DNA of 64,000 nt from Phaeobacter sp. CECT 5382 (GTDB taxonomy: Bacteria; Pseudomonadota; Alphaproteobacteria; Rhodobacterales; Rhodobacteraceae): the NCBI RefSeq assembly GCF_001457775.1, contig NZ_CYSG01000001.1, forward strand, positions 310,001 to 374,000, read 5' to 3'. A program made the translations under genes and the position numbers. The notes below the pieces were generated by a model that made no database searches, was not told the DNA's origin, and saw only the letters and a program-made list of their open reading frames with translations. Shown here in pieces: positions 9,473 to 18,444 of the stretch. Every line of letters starts with the position of its first letter. Position 1 is the stretch's first letter.

Positions 9473-10558
9473 ATGTTTGAAACCTTTGGATTTGAAGACA
9501 CCAGTGCTCGCGAGGTCTCTGTCCTGTTTGCCCTCGGGCTCGGGCTTGTCTTTGGCCTTCTGGCGCAGATCACCCGTTTCTGTTTCCGCCGCGCTGTGGT
9601 TGGCGAGGATCGCCGTCAGGCCGCAGGCGTCTGGGCACTGGCACTGGCAGTCTCCGTGCTTGGCACCCAGGGTTCTGTGGCCATGGGCTGGATCAATTTC
9701 GAGGGCCACCGCCTGCTTGCCTCAGACCTACCGCTGCTGGCGATTGTTCTGGGGGGCGTCATGTTCGGCACCGGCATGGTGCTGACGCGCGGCTGCATAT
9801 CCCGTCTCACAGTCTTGTCCGCGACTGGCAACCTGCGCGCATTGCTCTGTGTCGGTATCTTCGCCATCATCGCCCACGCCACGCTCAAAGGTGTTCTGGC
9901 GCCGCTGCGCACCCTTGTGAGCGGCTATACCGTTCCGTTAGGCGATGCAGCCTCGCTGGCAGCCCTGCCCGGTGGTGCCCAGGTCTGGAGCCTAGCGATT
10001 GCCCTGCCCGCCCTTTGGCTGGCGCTACGGTCCGAAAACCGGGCAACAGCCCTGCTGGGCGGCGCGCTGATCGGTGCCTTGGTCCCACTGGCCTGGGTCG
10101 GCACCGGTTTTGTATTGTTTGATGAATTCGACCCCATCGCTATGGAAAGCCTGTCCTTCACAGCACCCATGACCGAAGGGCTGTTCTACGTCATCGCTGC
10201 CAGTGCAGTGCCTGCAGGGTTTGGCCCCGGCTTGATGGCAGGCGCACTTGGCGGTGCCCTGATCGCCGCACTGTTGCGCCGCGAATTCCAATGGCAGAGC
10301 TTTGAAAACCCGCGTCAAACCGGTCGCTACATGCTGGGTGCTGCCCTGATGGGGTTTGGCGGTGTTCTGGCCGGCGGCTGTACCCTTGGGGCCGGGCTCG
10401 CCGGGATTTCCACGCTCGGCGTCGCTGCACTGCTGGCGCTGACCTCCATAGGTCTGGGTGGCTGGGCCGCACACCGGCTGCTGCAAAGGCGTGCTAATGC
10501 AGCTTCTTTCGCACCCGCTGCACCGCAAGCCACACCAGCCCCACAACCGGCAGCGTGA
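9473..10558 (+). CDS. YeeE/YedE family sulfur-compound transporter
   Basis: A 361-residue membrane protein of the YeeE/YedE (Sulf_transp) family, whose characterised members import thiosulfate. About nine hydrophobic segments are visible. Two conserved cysteine motifs occur: RGCISRLTVLSATGNLRAL in the first half (about residues 105-123) and AGGCTLGAGLAGIS in the second half, an internal-repeat pattern in which cysteines pass the substrate. ATG at 9473 has AGGAG 7 bases upstream. The C-terminus is Ala/Pro-rich and overlaps, tail to tail, the end of the DUF3422 gene by 65 bases. Thiosulfate as substrate is inference from family. Confidence 0.85.
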   Translation: MFETFGFEDTSAREVSVLFALGLGLVFGLLAQITRFCFRRAVVGEDRRQAAGVWALALAVSVLGTQGSVAMGWINFEGHRLLASDLPLLAIVLGGVMFGTGMVLTRGCISRLTVLSATGNLRALLCVGIFAIIAHATLKGVLAPLRTLVSGYTVPLGDAASLAALPGGAQVWSLAIALPALWLALRSENRATALLGGALIGALVPLAWVGTGFVLFDEFDPIAMESLSFTAPMTEGLFYVIAASAVPAGFGPGLMAGALGGALIAALLRREFQWQSFENPRQTGRYMLGAALMGFGGVLAGGCTLGAGLAGISTLGVAALLALTSIGLGGWAAHRLLQRRANAASFAPAAPQATPAPQPAA

Positions 10559-11774
10559 TCATCGCCGTCATCATCCCCTTGCTGATGCCCATAACATCCG
10601 CGAGGGGATACATCAGATAGGCAGCTAGCGAGACTGCGTAATAACTGATCGCCACCACCGACAGTCCTTCGACCGTGTGCTGCAACCGCAGCGCCAGATC
10701 GGCCCGGCGATCCATGCTCGCCAACAGCGCCTGGTTCTGCGCGCTGCGCTCCACATCCACACGCGTCCGTAAAAGCTCTCCGCCGCGCCGTGCCCGATCC
10801 GCCAGGGTAGCAATGCGTTTCTCGGTGGATTTCACCGTGCGCATGGCCGGCTCATAGCGGCGCAGCATGAATTCCGAAAACATCTGAAAGCCGCCATGAC
10901 GCGTCTCACGCAAAAGACTGATCCGCTGGTTGACCAACGCCTCATAGGCGCCAGTGGCCCCAAAGCGAAAAGCCGATTGCGCGGCCATTGCCTCCAGCTG
11001 AGCAGAGACCTGCAGAAGCTGCGTCAGCGTCTGTTCCGCCGGAACCGTGTCCGAGGTCATCTCAGCCATCATCTCGCTCAGATAGGTGTCCAGGGCGCCA
11101 ATTGTCGGCGCCAGACCGCGGGCGCGGGAAAAGCCCAGCATCGACATGGCGCGATAGGTCTCGATCTCGCAGAGCCGCGGCCCCCCGCGACCGATGCGCT
11201 GGCTGCCGGTGGTGGCATGGGCAACCCCCGCGACCCGCATATGCCCGGCCGGATCAATGCGAAAATCGCCCGCCACGACCGCGCTGTCATCGAGAACCTC
11301 GGCCACTGCCAGGCTTTCGGGTACGAACCAGTCCTGCAGTTTGGCGCGGATGTCATCGGGATCTGGTCGCGGCAGGATCCGCATCATCAGTGAGGTCACG
11401 CGCTGACCAGGGGCCTCCGTCAGCCAATCAGATGGGAAAATATCAAAATCCGCCGGATCAAAGGCGCGCTCGCTGACGCCATCGCCATAGAGCGTATAGC
11501 TGACGAATTCTGTGTGCTGTTCCCATTTCAGCGTGTAGCGCCCCAGCTGCGCCGAGTGATGCGTAGACCCTGGCTGCGGGTGTGCGGCACCGTGACGGTC
11601 CAGCAAGGCACGCAGATGCGCCAGATCCAGCGTACGGTCACGATGCACTGCTTCTTTGGGCTGTTTCACCGCCAGATAGATCACCGTGCTCGGGCTTTGC
11701 ATCGCCGGAAAGGGACGTGCGTGCAGCTCGTTCGCGAGATGATAGCGCAAGGGGTGATCCTGGATCGGGGGCAT
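10494..11774 (-). CDS. DUF3422 family membrane-anchored protein
   Basis: A 426-residue protein of the DUF3422 family, of unknown function. It opens with HPLRYHLANELHARPFP, typical of the family. The middle is mixed alpha/beta, a predicted helical region with Arg/Glu-rich segments is near residues 290-370, and two hydrophobic segments at the C-terminus (about 372-395 and 400-418) would anchor it in the inner membrane, ending in a basic tail. Its last 65 bases overlap the convergent YeeE-type gene, so convergent transcription could affect both. Nothing in the neighbourhood hints at its role. Confidence 0.85.
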   Translation of the reverse strand: MPPIQDHPLRYHLANELHARPFPAMQSPSTVIYLAVKQPKEAVHRDRTLDLAHLRALLDRHGAAHPQPGSTHHSAQLGRYTLKWEQHTEFVSYTLYGDGVSERAFDPADFDIFPSDWLTEAPGQRVTSLMMRILPRPDPDDIRAKLQDWFVPESLAVAEVLDDSAVVAGDFRIDPAGHMRVAGVAHATTGSQRIGRGGPRLCEIETYRAMSMLGFSRARGLAPTIGALDTYLSEMMAEMTSDTVPAEQTLTQLLQVSAQLEAMAAQSAFRFGATGAYEALVNQRISLLRETRHGGFQMFSEFMLRRYEPAMRTVKSTEKRIATLADRARRGGELLRTRVDVERSAQNQALLASMDRRADLALRLQHTVEGLSVVAISYYAVSLAAYLMYPLADVMGISKGMMTAMITLPVVGLVWLAVQRVRKKLH

Positions 11775-12093
11775 GGGCGGGTCTCCAACAAAGTGGGAGT
11801 GAGCATAGCTTAATGCGCAAAATCTGTACAGAGTTCTTTTATTTCAATGCGTTAGACGAATACCTTCGTATACAATGGTCCTTTTCCGCCGGTTAGCTCA
11901 ATTGGATGGCCGCATTTCATCCCAATGGCGACTTGCCCCTCCGCTTAACCAATATCTGCTGCGTGCCAAGGCAAGACGGATGGTCCTTTATAGGAAACTT
12001 CTATTGGGCACTGCCAAGCTGTTGCGTAGAGTCACAAAACAAAAGGGCGCGCCGGATCTCTCTGGCGCGCCCTTTGAATGGAATATTTCGACC
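11775..12093. other. intergenic region with pntB terminator and a tRNA-like box
   Basis: This 319-base gap lies between the start of the DUF3422 gene and the end of pntB. It contains the pntB terminator (12042-12075) and, at 11888-11905, GCCGGTTAGCTCAATTGG, which resembles the 5' third of a tRNA but has no T-arm downstream. No supported ORF. The DUF3422 promoter is presumably within about 11775-11880. Confidence 0.5.
12042..12075 (-). terminator. pntB terminator
   Basis: AAAGGGCGCGCC and GGCGCGCCCTTT form a perfect 12-bp stem with a 10-base loop. On the minus strand it is followed by TTTTGTTTTG, a good intrinsic terminator directly after pntB. Confidence 0.9.
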
Positions 12094-13527
12094 TTACTGG
12101 ATCAGCGTCAGTAGCTGATCGAGGCTGGCCTTGGCATCGCCATAGAACATCCGGGTGTTCTCTTTGAAGAACAGCGGATTCTCGATACCAGAGTAGCCGG
12201 TGCCCTGGCCACGCTTGGAAACAAAGACCTGCTTGGCCTTCCAGCACTCCAGAACCGGCATGCCGGCGATGGGCGAGTTGGGGTCTTCCTGTGCCGCCGG
12301 GTTGACGATGTCATTGGAGCCAATAACGATCGCTACGTCGGTTTCCGGGAAGTCCTCGTTGATCTCGTCCATTTCCATGACGATGTCATAAGGCACCTTG
12401 GCCTCGGCCAGCAGCACGTTCATGTGGCCCGGCAGACGCCCCGCAACGGGGTGGATAGCGAACCGCACGTTTTTGCCTTTGGCACGCAGGCGGCGGGTCA
12501 GCTCTGCCACGTTCTGTTGCGCCTGAGCAACCGCCATGCCGTAACCGGGGATGATGATGACACTGTCGGCTTCTTCCAGCGCGGTTGCGACACCATCGGC
12601 ATCGATTGCCACCTGTTCGCCTTCGACCTCCATCTGCGGGCCGGTGGTACCACCAAAGCCGCCAAGGATCACCGAGATGAACGAGCGGTTCATCGCCTTA
12701 CACATGATGTAGCTCAGGATCGCACCCGAGGAGCCAACCAGAGCCCCCACAACGATAAGCAGGTCATTGCCAAGGCTAAAGCCGATCGCGGCAGCAGCCC
12801 AGCCGGAATAGCTGTTCAGCATCGAGACCACGACAGGCATATCGGCGCCGCCGATGCCCATGATCAGGTGATAGCCAATGAACAAGGCCGCCAGGGTCAT
12901 CAGCGCCAGCGGCAGCAGACCACCGGTGTTGAAGTACCAGATCAGCGAGATCAGCGACAGCGCGCCAGCGCCGGCATTCAGCATATGACCACCGGGCAGC
13001 TTGGTCGCCGCCGAGGTCAGCTTGCCTGCCAGTTTGCCATAGGCCACGACGGAGCCGGTGAAGGTCACCGCGCCGATAAAGATGCCGAGGAACAACTCAA
13101 CCCGAAGGATCGAGACTTCAACGCCGTCCTTTTTGGCCAAAAGCTTGGCAAAACCTTCAAGCGCCTGTTTCTGTTCGGCGTCCATCGCCAGGACACGACC
13201 CAGCTCAACATGGGCAATCACGCCCACAAAGACCGCCGCCAGACCAACCAGCGAATGCATCGCAGCCACCAGTTCCGGCATCTGGGTCATCTGAACCCGC
13301 GTTGCCAGCTGATAACCAATGGCACCGCCGCCTGCGATCAGCAGGATCGACAGCAGCCACAGGCCCGAGCCCGGCCCGACCAAGGTTGCAAAAACCGCAA
13401 GGGCCATGCCGACAATGCCGTACCAAACCGCGCGCTTGGCGCTTTCCTGACCGGAAAGCCCACCCAGCGACAGGATGAAGAGAACAGCTGCAACCACGTA
13501 GGCAGCAGTGGTAAATCCATATTCCAT
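12094..13527 (-). CDS. pntB: NAD(P) transhydrogenase subunit beta
   Basis: A 477-residue beta subunit of the proton-translocating transhydrogenase, which uses the proton gradient to reduce NADP+ with NADH. The N-terminal two-fifths is an eight-to-nine-helix membrane domain. The C-terminal domain III binds NADP(H), visible as [13 protein letters not shown] (about residue 325), the [20 protein letters not shown] segment and [16 protein letters not shown] at 13527 is preceded by AAGGAGG at suitable distance; the frame is open to 13593 into the pntA end. The start lies 13 bases after the pntA stop. Strong terminator follows. Confidence 0.96.
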   Translation of the reverse strand: MEYGFTTAAYVVAAVLFILSLGGLSGQESAKRAVWYGIVGMALAVFATLVGPGSGLWLLSILLIAGGGAIGYQLATRVQMTQMPELVAAMHSLVGLAAVFVGVIAHVELGRVLAMDAEQKQALEGFAKLLAKKDGVEVSILRVELFLGIFIGAVTFTGSVVAYGKLAGKLTSAATKLPGGHMLNAGAGALSLISLIWYFNTGGLLPLALMTLAALFIGYHLIMGIGGADMPVVVSMLNSYSGWAAAAIGFSLGNDLLIVVGALVGSSGAILSYIMCKAMNRSFISVILGGFGGTTGPQMEVEGEQVAIDADGVATALEEADSVIIIPGYGMAVAQAQQNVAELTRRLRAKGKNVRFAIHPVAGRLPGHMNVLLAEAKVPYDIVMEMDEINEDFPETDVAIVIGSNDIVNPAAQEDPNSPIAGMPVLECWKAKQVFVSKRGQGTGYSGIENPLFFKENTRMFYGDAKASLDQLLTLIQ

Positions 13528-13540
13528 CTCTGTAGCCTCC

Positions 13541-15112
13541 TTAAGATTTCTGGAACATGGCAAGCATGCGCCGGGTGACGAGGAAGCCACCAAAGATGTT
13601 GATACCCGCCATAAAGACCGACAGCGCCGCCAGCAGGATCACCAGGAAGCTGCCCGATCCGATCTGCATCAGGGCCCCCAGAATAATGATCGAGGAGATC
13701 GCATTGGTCACCGCCATCAACGGTGTGTGCAGGCTGTGCGCCACACCCCAGATCACCTGGAAGCCGATAAAGACCGACAGAACAAAGACGATGAAGTGCT
13801 GCATGAAGCTGGCAGGGGCCACTAGGCCAACAGCCAGCAATAGCGCACCGCCAACGGCCAGCAGGGTCACCTGCTGCTTGGTCGCCGCCTTGAAAGCCGC
13901 AACCTCTTCGGCGCGTTTTTCTTCGGGCGTCAGTTCCGGCACCACCTCTTTGGGTTTGGCAGCGATTGCAGCCACTTTAGGTGGTGGCGGCGGGAAAGTG
14001 ATTTCACCACCATGGGTCACGGTGGCGCCACGGATGACGTCGTCTTCCATGTTGTGATTGATCTGGCCGTCTTTTTCAGGGGTCAGGTCGGTCATCATGT
14101 GGCGAATGTTGGTGGCATAAAGCGTCGAAGCCTGCGCCGCCATGCGCGATGGGAAGTCGGTGTAGCCGATAATGGTCACGCCATTGTCGGTCACGATCTT
14201 TTCGTCCATCATGGTGAGCTTGCAGTTGCCGCCCTTTTCCGCCGCAAGGTCGACAATGACCGAACCGGGCTTCATCGCCTGAACCATGTCTTCGGTCCAG
14301 AGCTCAGGAGCCTCGCGGTTGGGGATCAGTGCCGTGGTGATAACAATATCCACCTCGGGTGCCAATTCGCGGAACTTGGCCAGCTGGGCTTCGCGGAACT
14401 CGGGGCTGGACACAGAGGCGTAGCCACCGGTTGCCGCACCATCTGCCTGATCTTCTTCGAAGTCGAGATAGACGAACTCGGCGCCCATGCTTTCGACTTG
14501 TTCCGCCACTTCGGGACGCACGTCAAAGGCCAGGGTAATCGCGCCAAGGCTGGTCGAGGTACCGATAGCAGCCAGACCGGCCACACCAGCGCCAACCACC
14601 AGAACCTTGGCTGGGGGCACCTTGCCCGCAGCCGTGATCTGGCCGGTAAAGAAGCGACCAAAGTTGTTGCCCGCCTCAATGACCGCGCGGTAGCCCGCGA
14701 TATTGGCCATCGACGACAGCGCGTCCATCTTTTGCGCCCGGCTGATACGCGGCACCATTTCCATGGCAACCACACTGGCGCCTTTGGATTTGGCCAGCTC
14801 CAGGCCTTCTTCGTTGCCACCGGGATTGAAGAAGGAGATCAGCGTCTTCTTCGAATTCAGGCGTTTCAGCTCAGCCTCGTTGGGCTGGCGCACCTTGGCG
14901 ATGATGTCTGATGCCTTCCACAGCGCCGCAGCGGTCTTGATCACCTCAACCCCGGCTGCCTCGTAGGTGGCATCACTAAAGCCGGCCAGTTGCCCGGCAC
15001 CGCTTTCAATGGCGCAGTCGTAACCCAGTTTCTGCAACTGACGCGCAGAATCGGGCGTCATGGCGACACGCGCCTCGCCGTTGATCACCTCTTTGGGTGT
15101 TCCAATTTTCAC
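13541..15112 (-). CDS. pntA: NAD(P) transhydrogenase subunit alpha (PntAA-PntAB fused)
   Basis: A 523-residue alpha subunit. Domain I (about residues 1-375) binds NAD(H), with the N-terminal segment [17 protein letters not shown] and a Rossmann fingerprint [11 protein letters not shown] near residue 172. A Pro/Lys-rich linker (about 375-420) joins it to three to four membrane helices at 425-523. In Rhodospirillum rubrum these two parts are separate genes (known); here they are one chain. The start is GTG at 15112, with GGGGGA about 8 bases before it. Forms an operon with pntB. Confidence 0.96.
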   Translation of the reverse strand: MKIGTPKEVINGEARVAMTPDSARQLQKLGYDCAIESGAGQLAGFSDATYEAAGVEVIKTAAALWKASDIIAKVRQPNEAELKRLNSKKTLISFFNPGGNEEGLELAKSKGASVVAMEMVPRISRAQKMDALSSMANIAGYRAVIEAGNNFGRFFTGQITAAGKVPPAKVLVVGAGVAGLAAIGTSTSLGAITLAFDVRPEVAEQVESMGAEFVYLDFEEDQADGAATGGYASVSSPEFREAQLAKFRELAPEVDIVITTALIPNREAPELWTEDMVQAMKPGSVIVDLAAEKGGNCKLTMMDEKIVTDNGVTIIGYTDFPSRMAAQASTLYATNIRHMMTDLTPEKDGQINHNMEDDVIRGATVTHGGEITFPPPPPKVAAIAAKPKEVVPELTPEEKRAEEVAAFKAATKQQVTLLAVGGALLLAVGLVAPASFMQHFIVFVLSVFIGFQVIWGVAHSLHTPLMAVTNAISSIIILGALMQIGSGSFLVILLAALSVFMAGINIFGGFLVTRRMLAMFQKS

Positions 15113-15181
15113 CTTGTCGGTCCCCCTCGTCTCGCCCGTGCCGACATCGGCCGGGTTCGGATCGCAAATATTCTAGCTATA

Positions 15182-15202
15182 TTGCGCAACATCTTTGCGC
15201 AA
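15182..15202. promoter_or_regulatory. double TTGCGCAA palindrome upstream of pntAB
   Basis: The 8-bp palindrome TTGCGCAA occurs twice, at 15182-15189 and 15195-15202, 13 bases centre to centre, about 70-90 bases before the pntA start. Just beyond, GCCGCATTTC is repeated near 15219 and 15238. This arrangement suggests a regulator site; the protein is unknown. Confidence 0.45.
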
Positions 15203-15364
15203 GCGTTTCGCTGCGTCGCCGCATTTCACTGCCGCGTTGCCGCATTTCTGCACCAGTCAACGCAATGGAAGCCGATTTTGCAACCACTTCCCTGCGTGAC
15301 CTGTTTGTCGCCAACCTGTCTGCAGGCGTTCCACGGCTTCTAGAGCCTGCGGCCAAAGCCGGTC

Positions 15365-15814
15365 TTACAGCCATCGGCGCACCTTTGCTTCGTATCTGGC
15401 CCAGTCCGCCCGGAACGTGCGTCGCATTCTGTCCTCTTCCCCGATGATAAAGCGCTTTTCCAGCACCCAGGTCAGGATCGGGATCAGTGGCAGGCAGAGA
15501 ACTGCATCAAAACGCAGGATCAACCCGGCCAGGATCAGGACATCGCCGAGATAAATCGGATTGCGGCTGCGGGTGAAAATCCCTGACTGAACCAGCTGTG
15601 ACGGAGTTTCATGTGGCATGATCGTTGTTTTCTGACGACGCATTTCGGTCAGGGCCAAAAGCATCAGCACCAGACCACCGCCAACCAGAAGCCCGCCCAG
15701 AAGATCCGCCCAGATCTCTCCAAACCCCAGTCCAAACGGCAGATATGTCGCCTGCGCCCAGGCTAGGGCAACACAGGCACCAAGCCAGACTGGTGGGATA
15801 TCAATCCATTTCAT
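15365..15814 (-). CDS. isoprenylcysteine carboxyl methyltransferase-like membrane protein
   Basis: A 149-residue integral membrane protein of the ICMT/PEMT superfamily. Four hydrophobic segments are visible. The SAM-binding C-terminal part has GIFTRSRNPIYLGDVLIL at about residues 78-95 and ends with the family pattern EEDRMRRTFRADWARYEAKVRRW. Bacterial members methylate unknown small or lipid substrates; there is no prenylated protein partner to point to here. It ends about 250 bases upstream of pntA on the same strand. Confidence 0.85.
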   Translation of the reverse strand: MKWIDIPPVWLGACVALAWAQATYLPFGLGFGEIWADLLGGLLVGGGLVLMLLALTEMRRQKTTIMPHETPSQLVQSGIFTRSRNPIYLGDVLILAGLILRFDAVLCLPLIPILTWVLEKRFIIGEEDRMRRTFRADWARYEAKVRRWL

Positions 15815-16088
15815 TCGAGCATTCTCTCTATCAGGCTACAAACTTTGGCCAACAGGACCGCAAATCAGAGGTTTCGTGCTACAGGTTTTGCACCGCTGCA
15901 CCTTTTCCGGATCAGCCAACAAGGTCCAGATCCCATAGGGACCTGGCGAGAGACTGACAAAAGAAAAGGACGAAACACCTATGCATTCCCGACAATTCAC
16001 GACTCTGTTCCGACCCGCAACGTACCGCGCGCCTTCTGCGACAAAATGAGCCCCTTACGGCGTCAATGCTATACTTCTGTCGGAAATG

Positions 16089-17057
16089 TTACTCCCACTC
16101 CATTTCCTCATATACGCGGCCGGCATTCTTGGTCGCCAGCTCATCAAAGGTGTCGAGACGACGCCACTGATCCTGATCGACATAATAGGCCTCAGCGAGA
16201 TCACCGCCGTCCTCAATATGGGCACCGATCTTGGCCCGCAGATCCGTCAGATAATCCAGCGTATAGCGCCGGACCTGGGCCAGATTGGTGGGATGGCCGT
16301 GACCCGGCACCAGATAGGTCGGGTTCATCGGTTCCAGCTTTTCAACCCAAGTCTCGATCCAGCAGCTGGTGCAGGTATGGGGAAAGATTGGCAACATGCG
16401 TTCGTGAAAGGCAATATCGCCGGCAATCATCATTTTCCATTCGGGAATCCAGACCTGCAGATCACCGGGATCATGGGCAGGTCCCAGATGCAGCACCTCG
16501 ATCTTGACCCCGCCCAGCGTCAGGTCATATCGATCCTCAAAGCTGAGGTTAGCATGCTCAATACGCGTGTCGCCTGCCCGGTCCTTGTTGTAGCTCTGCA
16601 TTCGCTGAAGAATGAAATCGCCGTTCTTTTTGGTTTCGGCAATGGCGTCGGCATGGGCCAACACATCAACGCCCAGGTCGCGCCAATAGCCATTGCCCAG
16701 CATGGCGTGACCCTGACCGTTTTCATTGATCACCAGCACAACAGGTTGATCCGTTTGCGCTTTGATCTCGGCATGCAAGGCCGCGGCCAGCGCATCTGAT
16801 GCGCCTGCATTCACCACCACAACGCCTGCATCCGTCACGATGAACGACAGGTTGTTGTTGTGCCCTGCGTTTTCATATCGAGGAGGTGCCGTAGCGCCGA
16901 TGGCGGAAAACACATGCGGGATCACCTCAACCGGCTTTGAATAGAGCTCTGACTGGGGGTACTGGTCTGCGATATCATCACTGGCGGTGGTCGCGGTTGC
17001 GATGGCTGTCGTGGCCAGTGCGAGGGCTATCCTCTGTGTAATCGATGCAAAATTCAT
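16089..17057 (-). CDS. exported metallo-beta-lactamase-fold protein with altered metal motif
   Basis: A 322-residue protein with an N-terminal signal-like segment (about residues 1-26, ending TTASDD) and an MBL fold. Three late positions look conserved: His195 in GPAHDPGDLQVW, Asp214 in AGDIAF and His253 in VPGHGHPTN. The hallmark HxHxDH motif is replaced: where it should be (residues 111-118) the chain reads NENGQGHA. The protein may bind one metal ion, or none, and may not be a hydrolase. Three cysteines at about 229-232 and nearby (CTSC) could bind metal instead. ATG at 17057 follows GGGAGGCAGGA. It is divergent from the SDR gene. Confidence 0.75.
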   Translation of the reverse strand: MNFASITQRIALALATTAIATATTASDDIADQYPQSELYSKPVEVIPHVFSAIGATAPPRYENAGHNNNLSFIVTDAGVVVVNAGASDALAAALHAEIKAQTDQPVVLVINENGQGHAMLGNGYWRDLGVDVLAHADAIAETKKNGDFILQRMQSYNKDRAGDTRIEHANLSFEDRYDLTLGGVKIEVLHLGPAHDPGDLQVWIPEWKMMIAGDIAFHERMLPIFPHTCTSCWIETWVEKLEPMNPTYLVPGHGHPTNLAQVRRYTLDYLTDLRAKIGAHIEDGGDLAEAYYVDQDQWRRLDTFDELATKNAGRVYEEMEWE

Positions 17058-17221
17058 TCCTGCCTCCCAGATCATTCATGCAATTTTCGCCATAACTATT
17101 CACACTTGCGAATATGATTGTAAATCCCCCATCGCTGCCACTGCCTCTGGCTGTGACGGAACGGCGCGCTTGCGCCTTGCCCTGCCCCGGATAGGCTGGC
17201 GCAAAACGGGAGGAAAGAACA

Positions 17222-17974
17222 ATGAACCTGACAGGAAAGCATGCTTTGGTCACCGGCGGCGGCACCGGCATCGGCCTGGCCATCGCTAAAGCATTGGCCG
17301 ATCAGGGCGCCAAGGTGACCATCACCGGGCGCCGCCAGGAGGTGCTGGAAGAGGTCGCAACCGAAGGCCTGTTTCCGATGGCCATGGATGTGCGCGACGA
17401 AGCCGATGTGGTGGCCAAGATCGAAGCCGCCGTGAACGAACGCGGCCCCATTCAGATCTGTGTCGCCAATGCTGGCGTCGCCGAAGGCAAAGCCCTGCAC
17501 AAGACCTCGATGGAGTTCTGGCGCAACATGATGGCAACCAATCTGGACGGCGCGTTTCTGACCATTCGCGAATGTCTGAAATCGATGCATCAGACCGACT
17601 GGGGCCGGGTCATCACCGTGGCCTCGATCGCCGGGCTGCGCGGATTGAAAGGCGGCGCCTGCTACAGTGCCAGCAAACACGGCATGATTGGTCTCACCCG
17701 CGCGCTGAGCGAAGACTACATGGGCACCGCTTTCACCGTGAATGCCATCTGCCCGGGCTATGTCGACACCCCGATTGTGGATCGCAACATCTCCTCGATC
17801 GCGACCCGCGCTGGCATCAGTGAAGATGAAGCGCTGAAGGTCATGGTCAATGCCAACCGCCACCAGCGCCTGATTGAACCCGAAGAGGTCTCAGCTGCAG
17901 CGCTTTGGCTGTGCGGTCCCGGATCGCAGTCGATCAACGGCCAGACCATCGAAATTGCAGGTGGGCAAACCTGA
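17222..17974 (+). CDS. SDR family NAD(P)-dependent oxidoreductase
   Basis: A 250-residue classical short-chain dehydrogenase. The cofactor motif TGGGTGIG is at residues 10-17, NAG at about 84-86, the catalytic serine in ASIAG near 140, and YSASKHG with Tyr/Lys near 154-158. The C-terminus (INGQTIEIAGGQT) is typical. AGGAAAG precedes the ATG. The stop overlaps the next start by one base. In related organisms such enzymes act on beta-hydroxyacyl-CoA or cyclic acyl-CoA substrates; because it leads into kynU/kynA it may serve aromatic breakdown after anthranilate, which is inference. Confidence 0.88.
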   Translation: MNLTGKHALVTGGGTGIGLAIAKALADQGAKVTITGRRQEVLEEVATEGLFPMAMDVRDEADVVAKIEAAVNERGPIQICVANAGVAEGKALHKTSMEFWRNMMATNLDGAFLTIRECLKSMHQTDWGRVITVASIAGLRGLKGGACYSASKHGMIGLTRALSEDYMGTAFTVNAICPGYVDTPIVDRNISSIATRAGISEDEALKVMVNANRHQRLIEPEEVSAAALWLCGPGSQSINGQTIEIAGGQT

Positions 17975-18348
17975 TGAACCGGGCGGAATTCAACCAGTTC
18001 TGCGCCACATTCCAAGCGGCGGAGCATGTGGTGCAATGGGGCAATTCCGATGTCTGGAAAGCAGGCGGCAAGCTCTTTGCCGTCTGCGGCTGGGCCGATG
18101 GTGACGACGCCTTTACCTTCAAGGCAGGCGAGATCGCCTATGAGGTCCTGCAATCACGCCCAGGGGTGCGCCCCGCCCCCTATCTCGCCTCACGCGGGAT
18201 GAAATGGCTGCAGCAATACGCCGATGATGGCCTGACAGACGAAGAGCTGCGCGACTGCATCACTCTCTCCTATCAGATGGTAACGGCGGGACTTTCCAAA
18301 AAGAAGCGGGTTGAACTGGGCATTCCCGACCCGGTGTCAAACACTTAG
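17974..18348 (+). CDS. MmcQ/YjbR family protein
   Basis: A 124-residue protein of the MmcQ/YjbR fold, small cytosolic proteins with a double-wing DNA-binding-like fold and no settled function. Recognisable features are the WGNSDVWKAGGKLFAV beta-hairpin near residues 23-38, APYLASRGMKWLQ, and the C-terminal helix LSYQMVTAGLSKKKR. Its ATG overlaps the SDR stop (TGATG), so the two are translationally coupled. About 96 bases follow before kynU. Confidence 0.85.
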   Translation: MNRAEFNQFCATFQAAEHVVQWGNSDVWKAGGKLFAVCGWADGDDAFTFKAGEIAYEVLQSRPGVRPAPYLASRGMKWLQQYADDGLTDEELRDCITLSYQMVTAGLSKKKRVELGIPDPVSNT

Positions 18349-18401
18349 AACGTCGTATCAGGCACTGGACAGGCCTGCGCGGATCGGATACGAAATATCA
18401 A

Positions 18402-18414
18402 AAGCTTTAAGCTT
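18402..18414. promoter_or_regulatory. AAGCTT-T-AAGCTT palindrome before kynU
   Basis: Two copies of the palindrome AAGCTT separated by one T, itself a near-perfect inverted repeat within AAAAGCTTTAAGCTTGAA, lie 31 bases before the kynU ATG. It could be an operator or part of the promoter. No regulator gene is adjacent. Confidence 0.3.
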
Positions 18415-18444
18415 GAAGTAAATGCACGACCCAGCGAGGCTCTC

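Noticed and set aside
12424-13578. 384-codon plus-strand frame opposite pntB
   Set aside because: Rich in Arg/Gln/His as expected for an antisense shadow of a GC-rich gene; pntB on the minus strand is certain.
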